Shown here: positions 15,901 through 27,472 of the stretch, piece by piece
Position numbering within the stretch: the first letter of the stretch is position 1
Layout: each line of letters opens with the position of its first letter
From: Trichoplax adhaerens
Lineage: Eukaryota; Placozoa; Uniplacotomia; Trichoplacea; Trichoplacidae
Assembly (NCBI RefSeq): GCF_000150275.1
Contig: NW_002060953.1
Location: forward strand, 1,214,510 to 1,278,509
Length of the DNA: 64,000 nucleotides
Direction: 5' to 3'
The notes under the pieces: model-generated
Database searches by the model: none
What the model saw: only the letters and a program-made list of their open reading frames with translations
What the model was told of the DNA's origin: nothing
Position numbers and translations under genes: made by a program

Positions 15901-17566
15901 CTATTAGACCACAGTTAAAGTTCCGTGATAAAAATAATAAAAAATTAAAAATGCGGATGATATTTTTGCCAGCTCAACGTTAAACCATACTTGCAGTTTT
16001 ACCAAAATGACAATAAATAAAAAATAATTGAAATTACTAGAATAGAATAGATATAATCATTCCAGTAATATATCATGAGTTTGATGAGATAAAAATTTTA
16101 ATCTTGAAACAGCGCGATGAAATGTTATAGGAAATGCTACCGGTAGAACATTTGAATGATAATTAATATAAATTATTATGTAAGACGAACAGTACGCTAT
16201 CTGTCTTTAAGCATTAATCTTGTTGCAAAGCTAATTAGGATTCAATGTGTTGACATCTGGTAGTTTATTGGAATAATGACTTCTGAGCATTATTGACTGC
16301 GTGTTTTTGATCCCAATGTCCTCAAACTTGTTGCAAGACATCGATATGTTTGAAATTATTCTCACGCCTTTACAAAATCAAGCATAGTAAATTGCCAACG
16401 GTTTGCTAGATGTCGATAGAATTTCTACGAATTGCATGACAATGTTATGTTGTCTCAGCGATTCTGCAGTTACAGAACATTTTTACGTTAATCTGCAATG
16501 CATCGTGTTGAACGAGGGTAGGCGTAGTACAAATCTAGAGTGTTTTACATACTATCGTAGTTTAAATGATTGAAGAAAGTTGAATAACAACTCAACCAAC
16601 TGTATCTAATAACAGCAATGCTGTTATATAGTCATTGACAATAAATGTAAACACATAACTAGCAAGTATTAGCTGTCCATAGATGAGCTTATGCTTTCTT
16701 TATTGTTATTTAAGAAAGATACCCATTAAATCATGCCCGATACGTTATTTACCTATCATTGCATAAAATAAAATCATACAGGAATCTTTCGTATACAAAC
16801 CATGCAGTATAAGGTAACAATGATAATTAGAATTGATCTTAATTAAAGTACCCATGGTCTAATGTATGTACAATTGTCTATAGCAGAGATTATGACCTTG
16901 ACATTATGCACATAAATCGAATTTTTTTCCATTATGTACTTTAGAAATATCACGATCGCATAGTAAGCATATTGCCATATATATTAAAGTAAACTGGCAA
17001 TTGATACTAGGCACTACAAGCAGTAAATCTTATATTCCATGATATTCCAGAGATTGTTATCGTTTGCAACTTACTAATGAAAAAAAAAAAAAAAAGCAAT
17101 GCAAACAGGTTTTAATTTTATGTACTTCATAGAGCTATATCTAATCTAAATGATCTCATTACGTGCTAATAGTAATTCTTATTCAGCGTCAATGCTATAC
17201 TAGGTTACTCTTCCCTCTTTGAGACTAAGGCAAGCTCTACCTCGAATTCTTATTACCATTTATACGTGTAATATGTACGCATTAATTATCGTACTTTGAG
17301 AGAAATCATTGCCTTTTTTTAACATTGTTAAAAAATAATAAGCTAATATCAACGGAAGAACGCACTAGTATACTCGTATATACTAGTTTATAAGGATCAA
17401 TGCTCTGCTGTCATCGTTTGTGTGTGCTGTGTATTGAATAGCATATTATAATTTAATACAATCATTAAATAAATACTGCTTGAAAGTAAACAAAAAAATT
17501 TTTTTTCAAACCTATTTATACGGGCCATTATAGAATTTATTCATTATACATCGATGAAGGTGAACG
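12906..17566. other. Intergenic, no gene seen
   Basis: Apart from the microsatellite at 13.2 kb there are only short frames (13582-13806 +, 14169-14354 -, 15365-15577 -), none with domain character. A 10-bp TA run lies near 13893 and a 15-base A run near 17080. The last few hundred bases are very AT-rich and presumably hold the transporter promoter and 5' UTR. Confidence 0.45.
13198..13270. repeat. TACAG microsatellite
   Basis: About 14 near-continuous pentamers (ACAGT/ACAAT/ACTGT) in 70 bp. Same family as the blocks at 0.5 and 2.2 kb. Confidence 0.8.
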
Positions 17567-17574
17567 ATGGCTGA
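17554..17574 (+). promoter_or_regulatory. Upstream mini-ORF overlapping the SLC13 start
   Basis: ATG at 17554 opens a six-codon frame (MKVNDG) that stops at 17572-17574, overlapping the transporter ATG (17567) in another frame. Such an overlapping uORF could lower translation of the main frame. Whether the transcript includes it is unknown. Confidence 0.3.
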
Positions 17575-19471
17575 CAACAACACTGATATGGAAATAAATG
17601 GCAAAGAAACCATCGAAAATCAGAAAGGACGCCGATTAACTAAACTCCAGGCTTTTTTAAAATGGTATCTAGCATTCGGTAAAAGTGTCTTAATTATTCT
17701 TATACCGATTTTATTATTGCCCTTGCCTATTGTCGGACAAAGTCGAATTGCTAGCACAGCCTATGCAGTTATTATTATCGCGTCCTTTTGGGTTTTGGAG
17801 TTAGTGCCGTTAGCTGTGACAGCTTTACTGCCGATATTTTTATTTCCAATCTTAGGAGTACTACCATCGAAAGATGTCGTACCCAATTACTTTAATAACA
17901 CCATTGGGCTATTTGTAGGCGGATTAACTGTAGCAGTAGCTATCGAGCACACTAATTTTCATAAAAGAATTGCTTTGTACGTTTTAGTCTTACTAGGTGC
18001 AAAGCCGCACTTTTTATTTTTGGGCTTTATGATTGTCACAGCATTTCTATCTATGTGGATTAGTAATTCAGCTACTGCTGCAATGATGATACCAATCGCA
18101 ACCGCCGTCATTAGTGAATTATCTAAAAATGTCAGTACTGATGATAATAACGAATCAACAGTAGAAAATGAGGATAAAGATGGTGACCAAGCGATTCAAT
18201 CAGGTACTTCCATAAAACAGAAAGAATTGTTACGACGTAATTCCAACGATTTAACCGTACAAGTTGCAGCCTCGGGCGAAGCAAATAGCGACGATGAAGG
18301 CTCAATAACGTTTAATCGAGAAAATAAGCCTGTCTTAAGTAAAAAGAAGTTTGATAAAGTTGTTAAGGGCTTAATTCTGTGTGTTCCTTACGCAGCTAAT
18401 ATTGGTGGCATAGCGACATTAACAGGAACTCCACCTAACTTAGTGTTAAGTGGAATAGCTTCAGATATGTATCCTAAAGCTCCACAAATCGATTTTGCCA
18501 GATGGTTTGTCTACGGATGCCCAACGATGATCATTGTCTTATTTGTCGCCTGGTTGTGGCTAGTATTTTTCTTCGCTTATGATGATCACAGTTGGAGAGG
18601 TATCATTCGTTTCTTCACTTGCAATCGAGTTTATAGGCAGGAAGGACCGGATAGATCGTGGGATACAGCTAGTGCTAGGAAAGTAATACAGATCGAGTAC
18701 AAAAAATTAGGTAAAATGACCTACCAAGAATGGGTTGTTGGCATCTTGGGTATAGTACTTGTTCTTCTTTGGTTAACTCGTAATCCAGGTTTTATTCCCG
18801 GTTGGGCAGCATTATTTCCCAAAGGTTATGTCTCCGATGCTACTTCAGCTATCTTGATTGCTTTTCTTCTTCATATGATCCCTGATATACCACCTTGGAA
18901 ATATAACTTTTTTAACCCTCCAAAACGTGTAGGAAGAATTTTAACTTTTGATGTAACACAACGTAATTTATCATGGAATGTTATCCTCTTACTTGGTGGT
19001 AGTTTTGCCCTTGCTAAAGCATGTGAATTATCTGGATTATCTAATTGGCTAGGCCAGCAAATGAATGTCTTCTCTAGTCTAGCTCCGTTTTTAGTCCAAT
19101 TATTAATTTGTATTATTATCTGCTTTCTTACCGAAATTATGTCCAACACCGCGACAGCAACCATCTTTCTACCGTTAGTTGGCCAATTGGCGCAAAGTAT
19201 GAATGTTAATCCTTATTATTTTATGTTACCAACAACTGTAGCAGCTTCCTTTGCTTTTATGCTGCCGGCTGCAACACCACCTAACGCCATTGCCTTCTCG
19301 AGTGGATATGTACGTAGTATCGATATGGTCAAAACCGGATTAATGATGAATTTTATTGGAATACTTATTTTGGTAGCTATTACGAATACTTTGGGAATCG
19401 CTGCTTTTAATCTGTCACATTTCCCTGAGTGGGCATATAGAAATGCCACTCTAACCACAGTAGCACCTTGA
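17567..19471 (+). CDS. SLC13-family sodium/dicarboxylate (DASS) transporter
   Basis: One intronless frame of 634 residues, close to the usual length of animal SLC13 proteins (about 570-630). The cytosolic N-terminus is hydrophilic and the rest has many hydrophobic segments. The two DASS signature hairpins are visible: WISNSATAAMMIPI in the N-terminal half, pairing with TGTPPNLVLSG; and EIMSNTATATIFLPL in the C-terminal half, pairing with AATPPNAIAFSSG. These re-entrant loops bind sodium and carboxylate in the family. The first copy is SNS where many members have SNT. A long acidic cytosolic loop (about residues 187-258) separates the halves. The C-terminus has an NAT glycosylation sequon. It likely imports succinate/citrate-type substrates with sodium at the plasma membrane. 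A2, A3 or A5 subtype cannot be told. Confidence 0.95.
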   Translation: MADNNTDMEINGKETIENQKGRRLTKLQAFLKWYLAFGKSVLIILIPILLLPLPIVGQSRIASTAYAVIIIASFWVLELVPLAVTALLPIFLFPILGVLPSKDVVPNYFNNTIGLFVGGLTVAVAIEHTNFHKRIALYVLVLLGAKPHFLFLGFMIVTAFLSMWISNSATAAMMIPIATAVISELSKNVSTDDNNESTVENEDKDGDQAIQSGTSIKQKELLRRNSNDLTVQVAASGEANSDDEGSITFNRENKPVLSKKKFDKVVKGLILCVPYAANIGGIATLTGTPPNLVLSGIASDMYPKAPQIDFARWFVYGCPTMIIVLFVAWLWLVFFFAYDDHSWRGIIRFFTCNRVYRQEGPDRSWDTASARKVIQIEYKKLGKMTYQEWVVGILGIVLVLLWLTRNPGFIPGWAALFPKGYVSDATSAILIAFLLHMIPDIPPWKYNFFNPPKRVGRILTFDVTQRNLSWNVILLLGGSFALAKACELSGLSNWLGQQMNVFSSLAPFLVQLLICIIICFLTEIMSNTATATIFLPLVGQLAQSMNVNPYYFMLPTTVAASFAFMLPAATPPNAIAFSSGYVRSIDMVKTGLMMNFIGILILVAITNTLGIAAFNLSHFPEWAYRNATLTTVAP

Positions 19472-22400
19472 TTAACTGCAATTGTTGCAACTACATACTT
19501 TACTTTGCAATTGCGAATTAACTGTAACATTCCACTTGATTAGTTTAAATGCAATTTAAAAGTTAGGAATTTTATCAATTAGAAGATTGAAATATTTAAG
19601 TTACAAGTGTTTATTAGTTTAAGAATCGATATACTTGAAGTTCTGCGAGCTCGTGTCAAAAAAAATTTCATTGAAATTGTTTAGGCTCTCTATTGTAAGA
19701 GAAATTATAGTTATATTAGTTCTATTGTATCGAATTTATTTCATTTCCATTTAAATTTTGATGAAAATTGCAGTTAACTGTGGTAACTGAGATGATTTCT
19801 ATGTTATTACGCATACATATAATCTCATTGATCAACCTTAAAGTCTGTTTCCGCGTAATTAGTAAGTAACAATATATACCTTCTCTCGATCTACCGTCTT
19901 ATCGTATGAACTATAGCACTATGAGGTATAAAAATTGAAAATGTTGAACAAAGGCATTAAATGGTCAAGTTTTTCCCTTATGCGCATTAACTTGCATATC
20001 TCTTATCTGATCGATTTGAGCAAAATCTTACTACTTCCTGATCTCTCAAAATTGCATAAAGTACCAATCAATTTGAGAGCTAATACTCTTCAGGTAAGGA
20101 TTGGGTTGCAACACAGAATTAATATGGATTTAGGCGATGCAAGCTTTTATAGACAGAGTTAGTCACCGGGACCTGTGTTGAATAACATTGCTAGTGATAT
20201 CATCGAGCTAACATAATTAGCCAGTTAATGATCTGCAATTTAGTATTACAGGCAAGTTTAAATTTCTTGTTGATGCTATGCTTGAGTACTATGAAACACT
20301 GATAGAACAGCTAGGTAATATAAACATTGGGCGAATGTATACTATAAGAAATGAGTGTAATCAAGGCTACCAGCGTTAATATTAGGATGATTTTTAGGCT
20401 TAAAAGATACGTCAACATTATCATACCGTATGTAAATTGTCAATCATCAAGATGTAGAATACCAAGGGTCTATTAAGATCGTTAACATTTAGTTTGAAGA
20501 TCGATAAAGATGAAGAAATAGAGACTAATTATAGCTTTTGTAATTGTAAGGGCTTGTCACTATAATATGATTTTTCTCTCTTACAGAAGCAATTAAAAGT
20601 AGTCATAAAATTTCTATAAATGAAATTTCTTATAAGGATTGATAATAAACGATTACATTTGCAGTACTTTAACGAAATGGAGCTAAATTTATATCGCAGC
20701 TATTGTGATAAATGTATATTTAATGCGATTGAATTAAATACAGACAAAGTCCACGAGGCAGATTCTTTAAAATTCATCTTGAAAGCTTGCGATTTTGAAT
20801 ATTATTGGAATTTTCAATGAGCTAATGCTGCTATTTCATTCCTAAAAGTAAATTAGTTTTGGAATATTAACAGCCAATCAATCTTAAAGGCAATATTGCA
20901 ACCTAAGTATACAGTAACATTGATGGAGGTACTAGCTAAAACATTGACAAGTAATTTATTAGCAACATATGGATTCAATAAAACCTTATATATTTTTTAT
21001 CGTCAAAATCTGTAGTCGATTGCTAATGCGGGCTTATAGTGCAATAGATGCCGTAATTGCTCATGTAATAACTAAATTCAGCGATTTATAGCGGTTAATA
21101 AGTAAATACTGTTAAAAGCTATTATCTCACACGTACCTAGCATGATGAATAATTAAATTATCGCTTCTCTGTCAATTCAAGTATGTACTTGAAATAGTAT
21201 TACAGCACACCATGAAGACCAAAATGTTAGGAAGGGGTATGATTACCTCATACCTTTATTTATTATCAGAACTGAAACTAGATCATAAAGTAATTTACCA
21301 AATTCCATTCATAACGCTGTTCAGCTAAAAATGTTGTATTTAATTCTTTTATGAATGTCATAATTAAATAACCGTGCTGAACGTATCATTGGTATTTTCT
21401 ATTACTTATCTTTAATTTATTTCAAGTCATATCTTGATACCATTATGAATGACATTGACTGAAGTTAAGTATTTCGAAATACTTAGATCATAACTATTAC
21501 TATATATATTTTCACACGTGCTACTAATTTATTTGGATATTTGCTTTTTAAAAACAAACTATTTTTTTGATAAATATTTTTATTGATAGGTACAATTTAC
21601 ATTTTACTCAACTGATAGTAGAAATATCGGCTATGGAATATTATTATTCACGCTATTCGACGGCAAGATAGAGCCAATAAATATGATTGATCGTGATTAA
21701 TTCAGTAATTCTTCATTTATTCATAACATTTGTAAAAGGGCAGCAATTGCATGTACAAGAAACCAAAAATGTATCGAATTATATTTAAATGTTATACTGG
21801 AATAACCCATTTCTATATGAAATGATCATATTTGAGTTTATATCCATGAGATTGCTTTACTCCTTAAATTTAGAGATTAATATGGTATTACCAGTTCTAA
21901 CATATAGCCAAATTAATACTTCACTTAAATTTAATTGATTTAAAAAAAGACCGTCTCTTAACATATTTCTATCACGATGGCAATATAAGCTTTTCATAGA
22001 ATTTGTTTCAAACGTATTAAGTTAGAAAATCGACAGCTATAAGTATTACAAAGTATTTGGAATAAAATAAAATATCTGTTCGTAAGATATCAAGCATGGA
22101 GAAACGGAGTTCATGTCAAGTACTTCATACCCTACTTCCTGTTTCAATGGTATTATTCAGCATCCTTAACGGTAAAATCGAAACAATTAGTAATCTAAAT
22201 TTTTATCATAGCTCAATATGTAAATCGCATTCTAGCAACTTATGGAAATGCATATGTGAATAGAATTAATTAAATAGAATATAGGAATTATAATTTATAT
22301 GTTATCATAGGATATCCAACAAAAATCTTTTGATTCTTATCAACCAATATTGCCTTGTTGCTTAGTCTACGTTTATGCTGTTATTCAAAAGCTGATATCA

Positions 22401-22732
22401 TGAAATTTTGACGTGATTGCGATTTTCGTAGGACTATAAAATAGTAATCTCATAATTGATACTTTTTAAATCTAAGCTTAGAAATTAATTATACATGGAT
22501 AGTCTATGGTTATAGGAAATGTTCTAACCCTAACCCTAACCCTAACTCTATGGTTATAGGAAACATTAGCAGAGATCCATTCACTATTGTAAGAAGTCAG
22601 AATTATATCGAAAGTAGAATTACTTAATTTGAGAAATCTGAGAAATAATATAGTTAAACATTTAGGTGATATGAGTTCACTGATGGATGTAATAGCAAAT
22701 AGCAATCATATAAAATAGCGAATCTATTCACA
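19472..22732. other. Mostly intergenic, with a few exon-like fragments
   Basis: No complete gene. Exon-like pieces with decent splice borders exist at about 20023-20096, 20251-20313 and 20586-20640 (+), but their phases do not all join and no domain is clear. A telomeric repeat insertion lies at 22503-22563. The rest is AT-rich with stops in all frames. Confidence 0.4.
22503..22563. repeat. Interstitial telomeric repeat flanked by 17-bp direct repeats
   Basis: About 3.5 copies of CCCTAA (22524-22546) sit between two perfect copies of TCTATGGTTATAGGAAA, at 22503-22519 and 22547-22563. The direct repeats look like a target-site duplication or a repaired staggered break filled with telomeric sequence. 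Confidence 0.85.
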
Positions 22733-25700
22733 TCAGATTTTAGTGGCAAGTTTCAATTTTCTATAACGAAAAAAATCCGTTTTTGTAAATTAATCTGTGG
22801 CAATGCTTACCCTGAAATTTGATCTTCTTTAATGCTATTTCTTGTGGCATTAGTATTAGCTACCATAGTAGTATCTGCGTGGAAAAAAATCGATTAATAG
22901 TAAAAGTAAAAGGAGAGATTATCGTATTTGTAATATTTCTTTAGCTAACAAGGATACGGCAATACAGGTATATAATTATCGCTATAGTCAAGCGAAAATC
23001 TAAATTCTTACCTTGGCTTGTTTTAATGATTTCCGTATCGTTAGGTGTAGAACAGATATTTATGATAGCAGCTGTTAATCCTTTTTCATGTAAATAGTAG
23101 ACGGCAAGATCGAAGGCAATTAGAGACAAGATAATGCATACTACAATAATAGCACCGAGTTGGGATGTGGAAAGCTGAGCTTGAGCTGCAAAAAAATATA
23201 AGTTATCGTAAATATTGAATAATAATTTAACTAATACATTTTATTAAATATGCGTATTTTTGAAGAATATTTGGATACTTGCATCTAATTTACTCCATGC
23301 ATATTACGTTATTAATGTACTACACTAAGCAAATTTTCCGATATTTGAGATAAAACTTTAATATTTTAATACATAAACAAATAAATAAGTGATATCCATT
23401 AGCTAATATGTATGATTACCATTTGGTGGAGGAGTTGGAGCTAAAGATTGCATGTAGTACAAAAATGAATATGAAAGAGTTAATACCATGCTAAAATAAT
23501 AATTTCTGGTGCCTTGATGGCTGTGACATTATTCTATTTTATTGCATTTCATGTAGACTAGCTTACATAGTGTAACATTCCAGGTCCTAGTAGGACTACT
23601 TCTTCCTGCTTTAGTATATGTAAACATTCGAACATCATATTGACCTCCAAACGGTAAATTGTAGATTGTATGGGATCTTTCGTAACTGGGCACATAAAAT
23701 TCCGACCAATTGTATCGAGAGCTATGTAATTTATATGAGATGATATAACTTATGATAGGAACTCCTCCGTTGTCTATTGCAGTCTGCCAATTGATCAAGA
23801 AAGAATCTTTCGATAGTAGCCTAATTTCGATATTGGTCGGCGGGCTAGGCAGACCTAGGGAAAATGTAGCCACTATAGTTATGCACAAAAGTATAGTACA
23901 GACAGCAAAAAAATTTAAATCAAACAGTCGTCTATAATCTGTTATGGGCCTAGGCAGCAAATAACATCAGTTTTCTACCTGGCTTTGCTGTTCTAAATAT
24001 CATAGTAGCTGACTTTCCGTATCCTGCTTCGTTAGATGCGCTAACTTCGACGATGTAGTCAGTGTTATCGACCAAATTATTTAATGTTATTTGGCTACTT
24101 GGCGTATATTGATATTGCTTTCTCAAATTTTTTCGATAATAAGCAATTCTATACATTTGTATAATTCCACCACCTTGATTGATTGGAGATGACCAACTTA
24201 TAGTTAATGAGTGCGTCGTTGTAGAGCGAACCGTAACAGATCTAGGAAAACTAGGAAAGCCTGTTAATAGATAAATAAAAAAGTTATTGAAAAATCTGTT
24301 TTATAATGTAACTGTTTCATGGCTGTAGAAATTGTGCTAATTATTTTATTTGCAAAATTTACTCTATTCCAAAGTTGTTTACAAAATGTCTATATATCAA
24401 ACACGTCAGGTACAGCTAATCTGCTTCAATATGTAAATATTCTACTATCCTGACAACTAAGGCATTTGTTTAGTTTACAAAATGTGCCATGTTGTTAAAG
24501 TTGTTTACCCAGTGTCTATAAGACAGAATATTTACAGTTCAACTCACTTATTTCTTGGAGTTGGATAATTCGGCGATGTGCAGCATTCTGTTAATTCGAT
24601 TATAAGTTGAACATACATAATTGCCAAAATTACTTCTATTTAATCCATATATCGTTAAATTACTCAAAATAGCAATACTAGATAGGTTTTTACTAGTGAT
24701 GGTAATTGAGGGGTTAACTTGACGAGTAATATTAATATTATCTTTAGACCAATAGATTAATGGTCGTGGACTCCCCGAAGCACGGCAAAGCAAAGTAGTT
24801 TTACCAGTAACAGCTCCACGTACGATCGGTAATCCAAAAGAACTATCTACTTGAGCCCTAACTAGAATTGAACGTTGAAAGGAGAATGAGCTTAAATTCA
24901 CTTATATCACCTAGTAATCTCGCTTTCTAAATATAATATTTTGAAATGAGATTGATATTGAAATTATAGTCACACCCTTACCATTGGTAGTAATTTGTGT
25001 AGTTCTGTTTGATGTGAAAGGTATGTTATTGCTGCTAGAACAGGTATAAATACCAGCTTGATTAAGACCAACGTTAGTCATATTCAAATAACTTGTAACA
25101 GTTTCTCCTCGAACAATGTCTTGTTTAACGGCACCACCAATTCCCTGATCAACATAAAATATTTATTTTTAGGTTGCTTTCACACCTACTAAAATACGAC
25201 TAGGTAATGTACTCAATTATTATCGAACAGATTACATAATTCTTATATTACCAATGCCGTAACAGTCACTGTTATAAGGCGAAATCCGACAAGTACTTAC
25301 TATATTTACAAATTGACCATCTCTATACCATGTTATTCTAGGTCTTGGATAGCCCGTTGTAATACATCGCAATGAAATAGCGCTACCAGTAGCAATACTA
25401 AGTGAATTAGTTAAAGATGATATAACTGGTTTTTCTGTTGAATAATGAAAGTTACCAAAGGTTAAGGATATTAAAATAGAGTGATAAAATGGTTAAAATT
25501 AGGACTGAAAGTTGCGAAAGAATTATGAAACCAATATTAAAATTATTATAAAATCAAGCTTGCTTCTTAAAAATTGTAATATCTGAATTGTAGTACAATT
25601 AATTTGGAATTTAAATCGATAAAGTATCTTATATCTTGTTTTTGTATTGATATTTGCGGTAATAGGCTAGATTTCTACTTACCATAAATGGTAACATGTG

Positions 25701-27472
25701 CAGTTCCACTTATAGTAGCGATGGTATTATTAACTCTACAAGTGAATTCGCTATCAAAATTTCGCTGCGCATTGTAAATGTGAAATAGACGGCCACCATT
25801 TGTTACACGATAGCGTAAATTAAAGACCGGAAGTCGATTAGGTCCTAGCCACGTTATATTTGGTGTTGGAGTACCTAACCCATTGCATGATAAAGTAAAA
25901 TTACTACCAGATATCACCGTTACATTAACTGGATATCCTGGATAACGTCCATAGCGATAGAATCTCGGATAAACTGTAGATTAAAGGAAGTAAGAATGTT
26001 GATTATAAAATTGACACAGGATTCCACTTGAAAAGCATGTCCATTCTTAGCCTTACCACCAACATTTACGTTAATGCTTTCTGTTAGAGGAATTTGCTGG
26101 CCCGGTCGAATTACTGTAATTCTATACCTTCCAGAATCGTTATGATTGACGTTATAGATCAAAAGCGACCCATTGCCTAGAAGCCGGTGGCGGTTAGAGC
26201 GATAAAAATCAATTTCTGTGCCATTTAATCGCCAGGTAATGTTTGGTGGAGGATAACCAGCCACTTTACAACTCACTAAGCCAGTTTGGAAGAAAGGAAT
26301 AGTTTGTTGACGTTTCGTTTCAATCGAGTATCCCACTAAATACACGAATGATAAAAGAGCTTATTAGACAAGCTATATAGACAATCTAACTACGTGAAGT
26401 ACTGTAGTAAATATCAATTTTTAGAGAGATTGATAATTTAACTGTCGCCAAATATATTTAATTCTATATTCCAGAAATTTGGGTGCATATGATGATATAT
26501 GATATAAAAAGCTATCATGTACGAAATGTATTACCGTTAGTAGAGGCGCAAAACTAACGAATAATGTACATTTCATTTAGCGCTGGATAAATTTGTACTG
26601 GCTAAATATGGAGGAAGTTTTCGCTGTTATAATCACAGGTTATCGAAATTATAAACCAATTTTAAGTTTGAATAAATAATACGCAAAGCTAGAATTAATC
26701 TATTACTATTGGACGAATTTATGGATGTTAACTATTAAGAAATACTACGGTTCATGATCGTATTTTGCTGATTTACAATTGATTTGAGTTTGATGATTTA
26801 AAGGGATAGCTATATAACCGTAGCCCTTTTTTATCTTTTAAATTATTAATTGTCGTTTAGTGTTAACAAGATTACACATAGAAAGCTTTATTCCAGCATG
26901 CTTAGATCGACATAACTGGATCTTTTAAATATCGCGAATGTAATCTACAAGTCTTGTCTTTCAAATAATTCCACTAAAACTTAATCCGAAGATTTGATAT
27001 AGCATTAAAACAAGCTCGCTTGATAGTTCTATTCACAAAGTATTCGTACGTTATTTGGCTAGAGCTGTAAATTAATTAGAGTCGAATGGGTAAATTTTCT
27101 ATTTGGTCTGTTAGCCTTGCCACTAGAAATTGATGCCGAAGATAATTATTAAAGATGGTAAGATTTGAAAATAGTGCTCTCACTTACGTGTAACAAGCAA
27201 AACAAATGACGCTGTTCTAGTTTGGCCAGCGTTATTATTGCCAACGCAGGTGTAATCGCCAAGATCGCCGGGATTAAGAGCTGATATACACAATTCTGTA
27301 TTGGATAATTCTAGGGAAATTCGATTTGATGCAACAATCCGAGTGTTGTTATGATTCCAGCCGAGTACACGATAGCCATTAGTTGGTGTACACTGAAAAC
27401 ATACTCGGATGTTATTACCACCTTCGACGGAAAATGGAGAAGATGTCGGCTGTGTGATATCTACTTGAGCGT
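22733..27472 (-). CDS. Transmembrane NCAM/Fasciclin II-like adhesion protein (5 Ig + 2 FnIII), 5' end not found
   Basis: Coding exons, 5' to 3' on the minus strand: Ig1 27188-27472; Ig2 26057-26335; Ig3 25683-25973; Ig4 25301-25434 and 24982-25144; Ig5 about 24548-24861; FnIII-1 23979-24260; FnIII-2 23567-23854; 21-nt linker 23420-23440; TM 23012-23185; tail 22811-22874 and 22733-22760. Nearly all junctions are phase 1; only the split inside Ig4 is phase 0. Each Ig shows Cys...Trp...(D)xGxYxC, for example DLGDYTC in Ig1. FnIII modules carry ISW and the DYIVEVSASNEAG turn. The TM exon reads LGAIIVVCIILSLIAF and continues DLAVYYLHEKGL...INIC, which resembles the conserved NCAM juxtamembrane stretch. 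The tail is short and ends ATKI, a possible class I PDZ ligand. It is likely a homophilic cell-adhesion receptor. The signal-peptide exon is missing, and the Ig5 exon has a frame problem (see findings). Confidence 0.85.
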
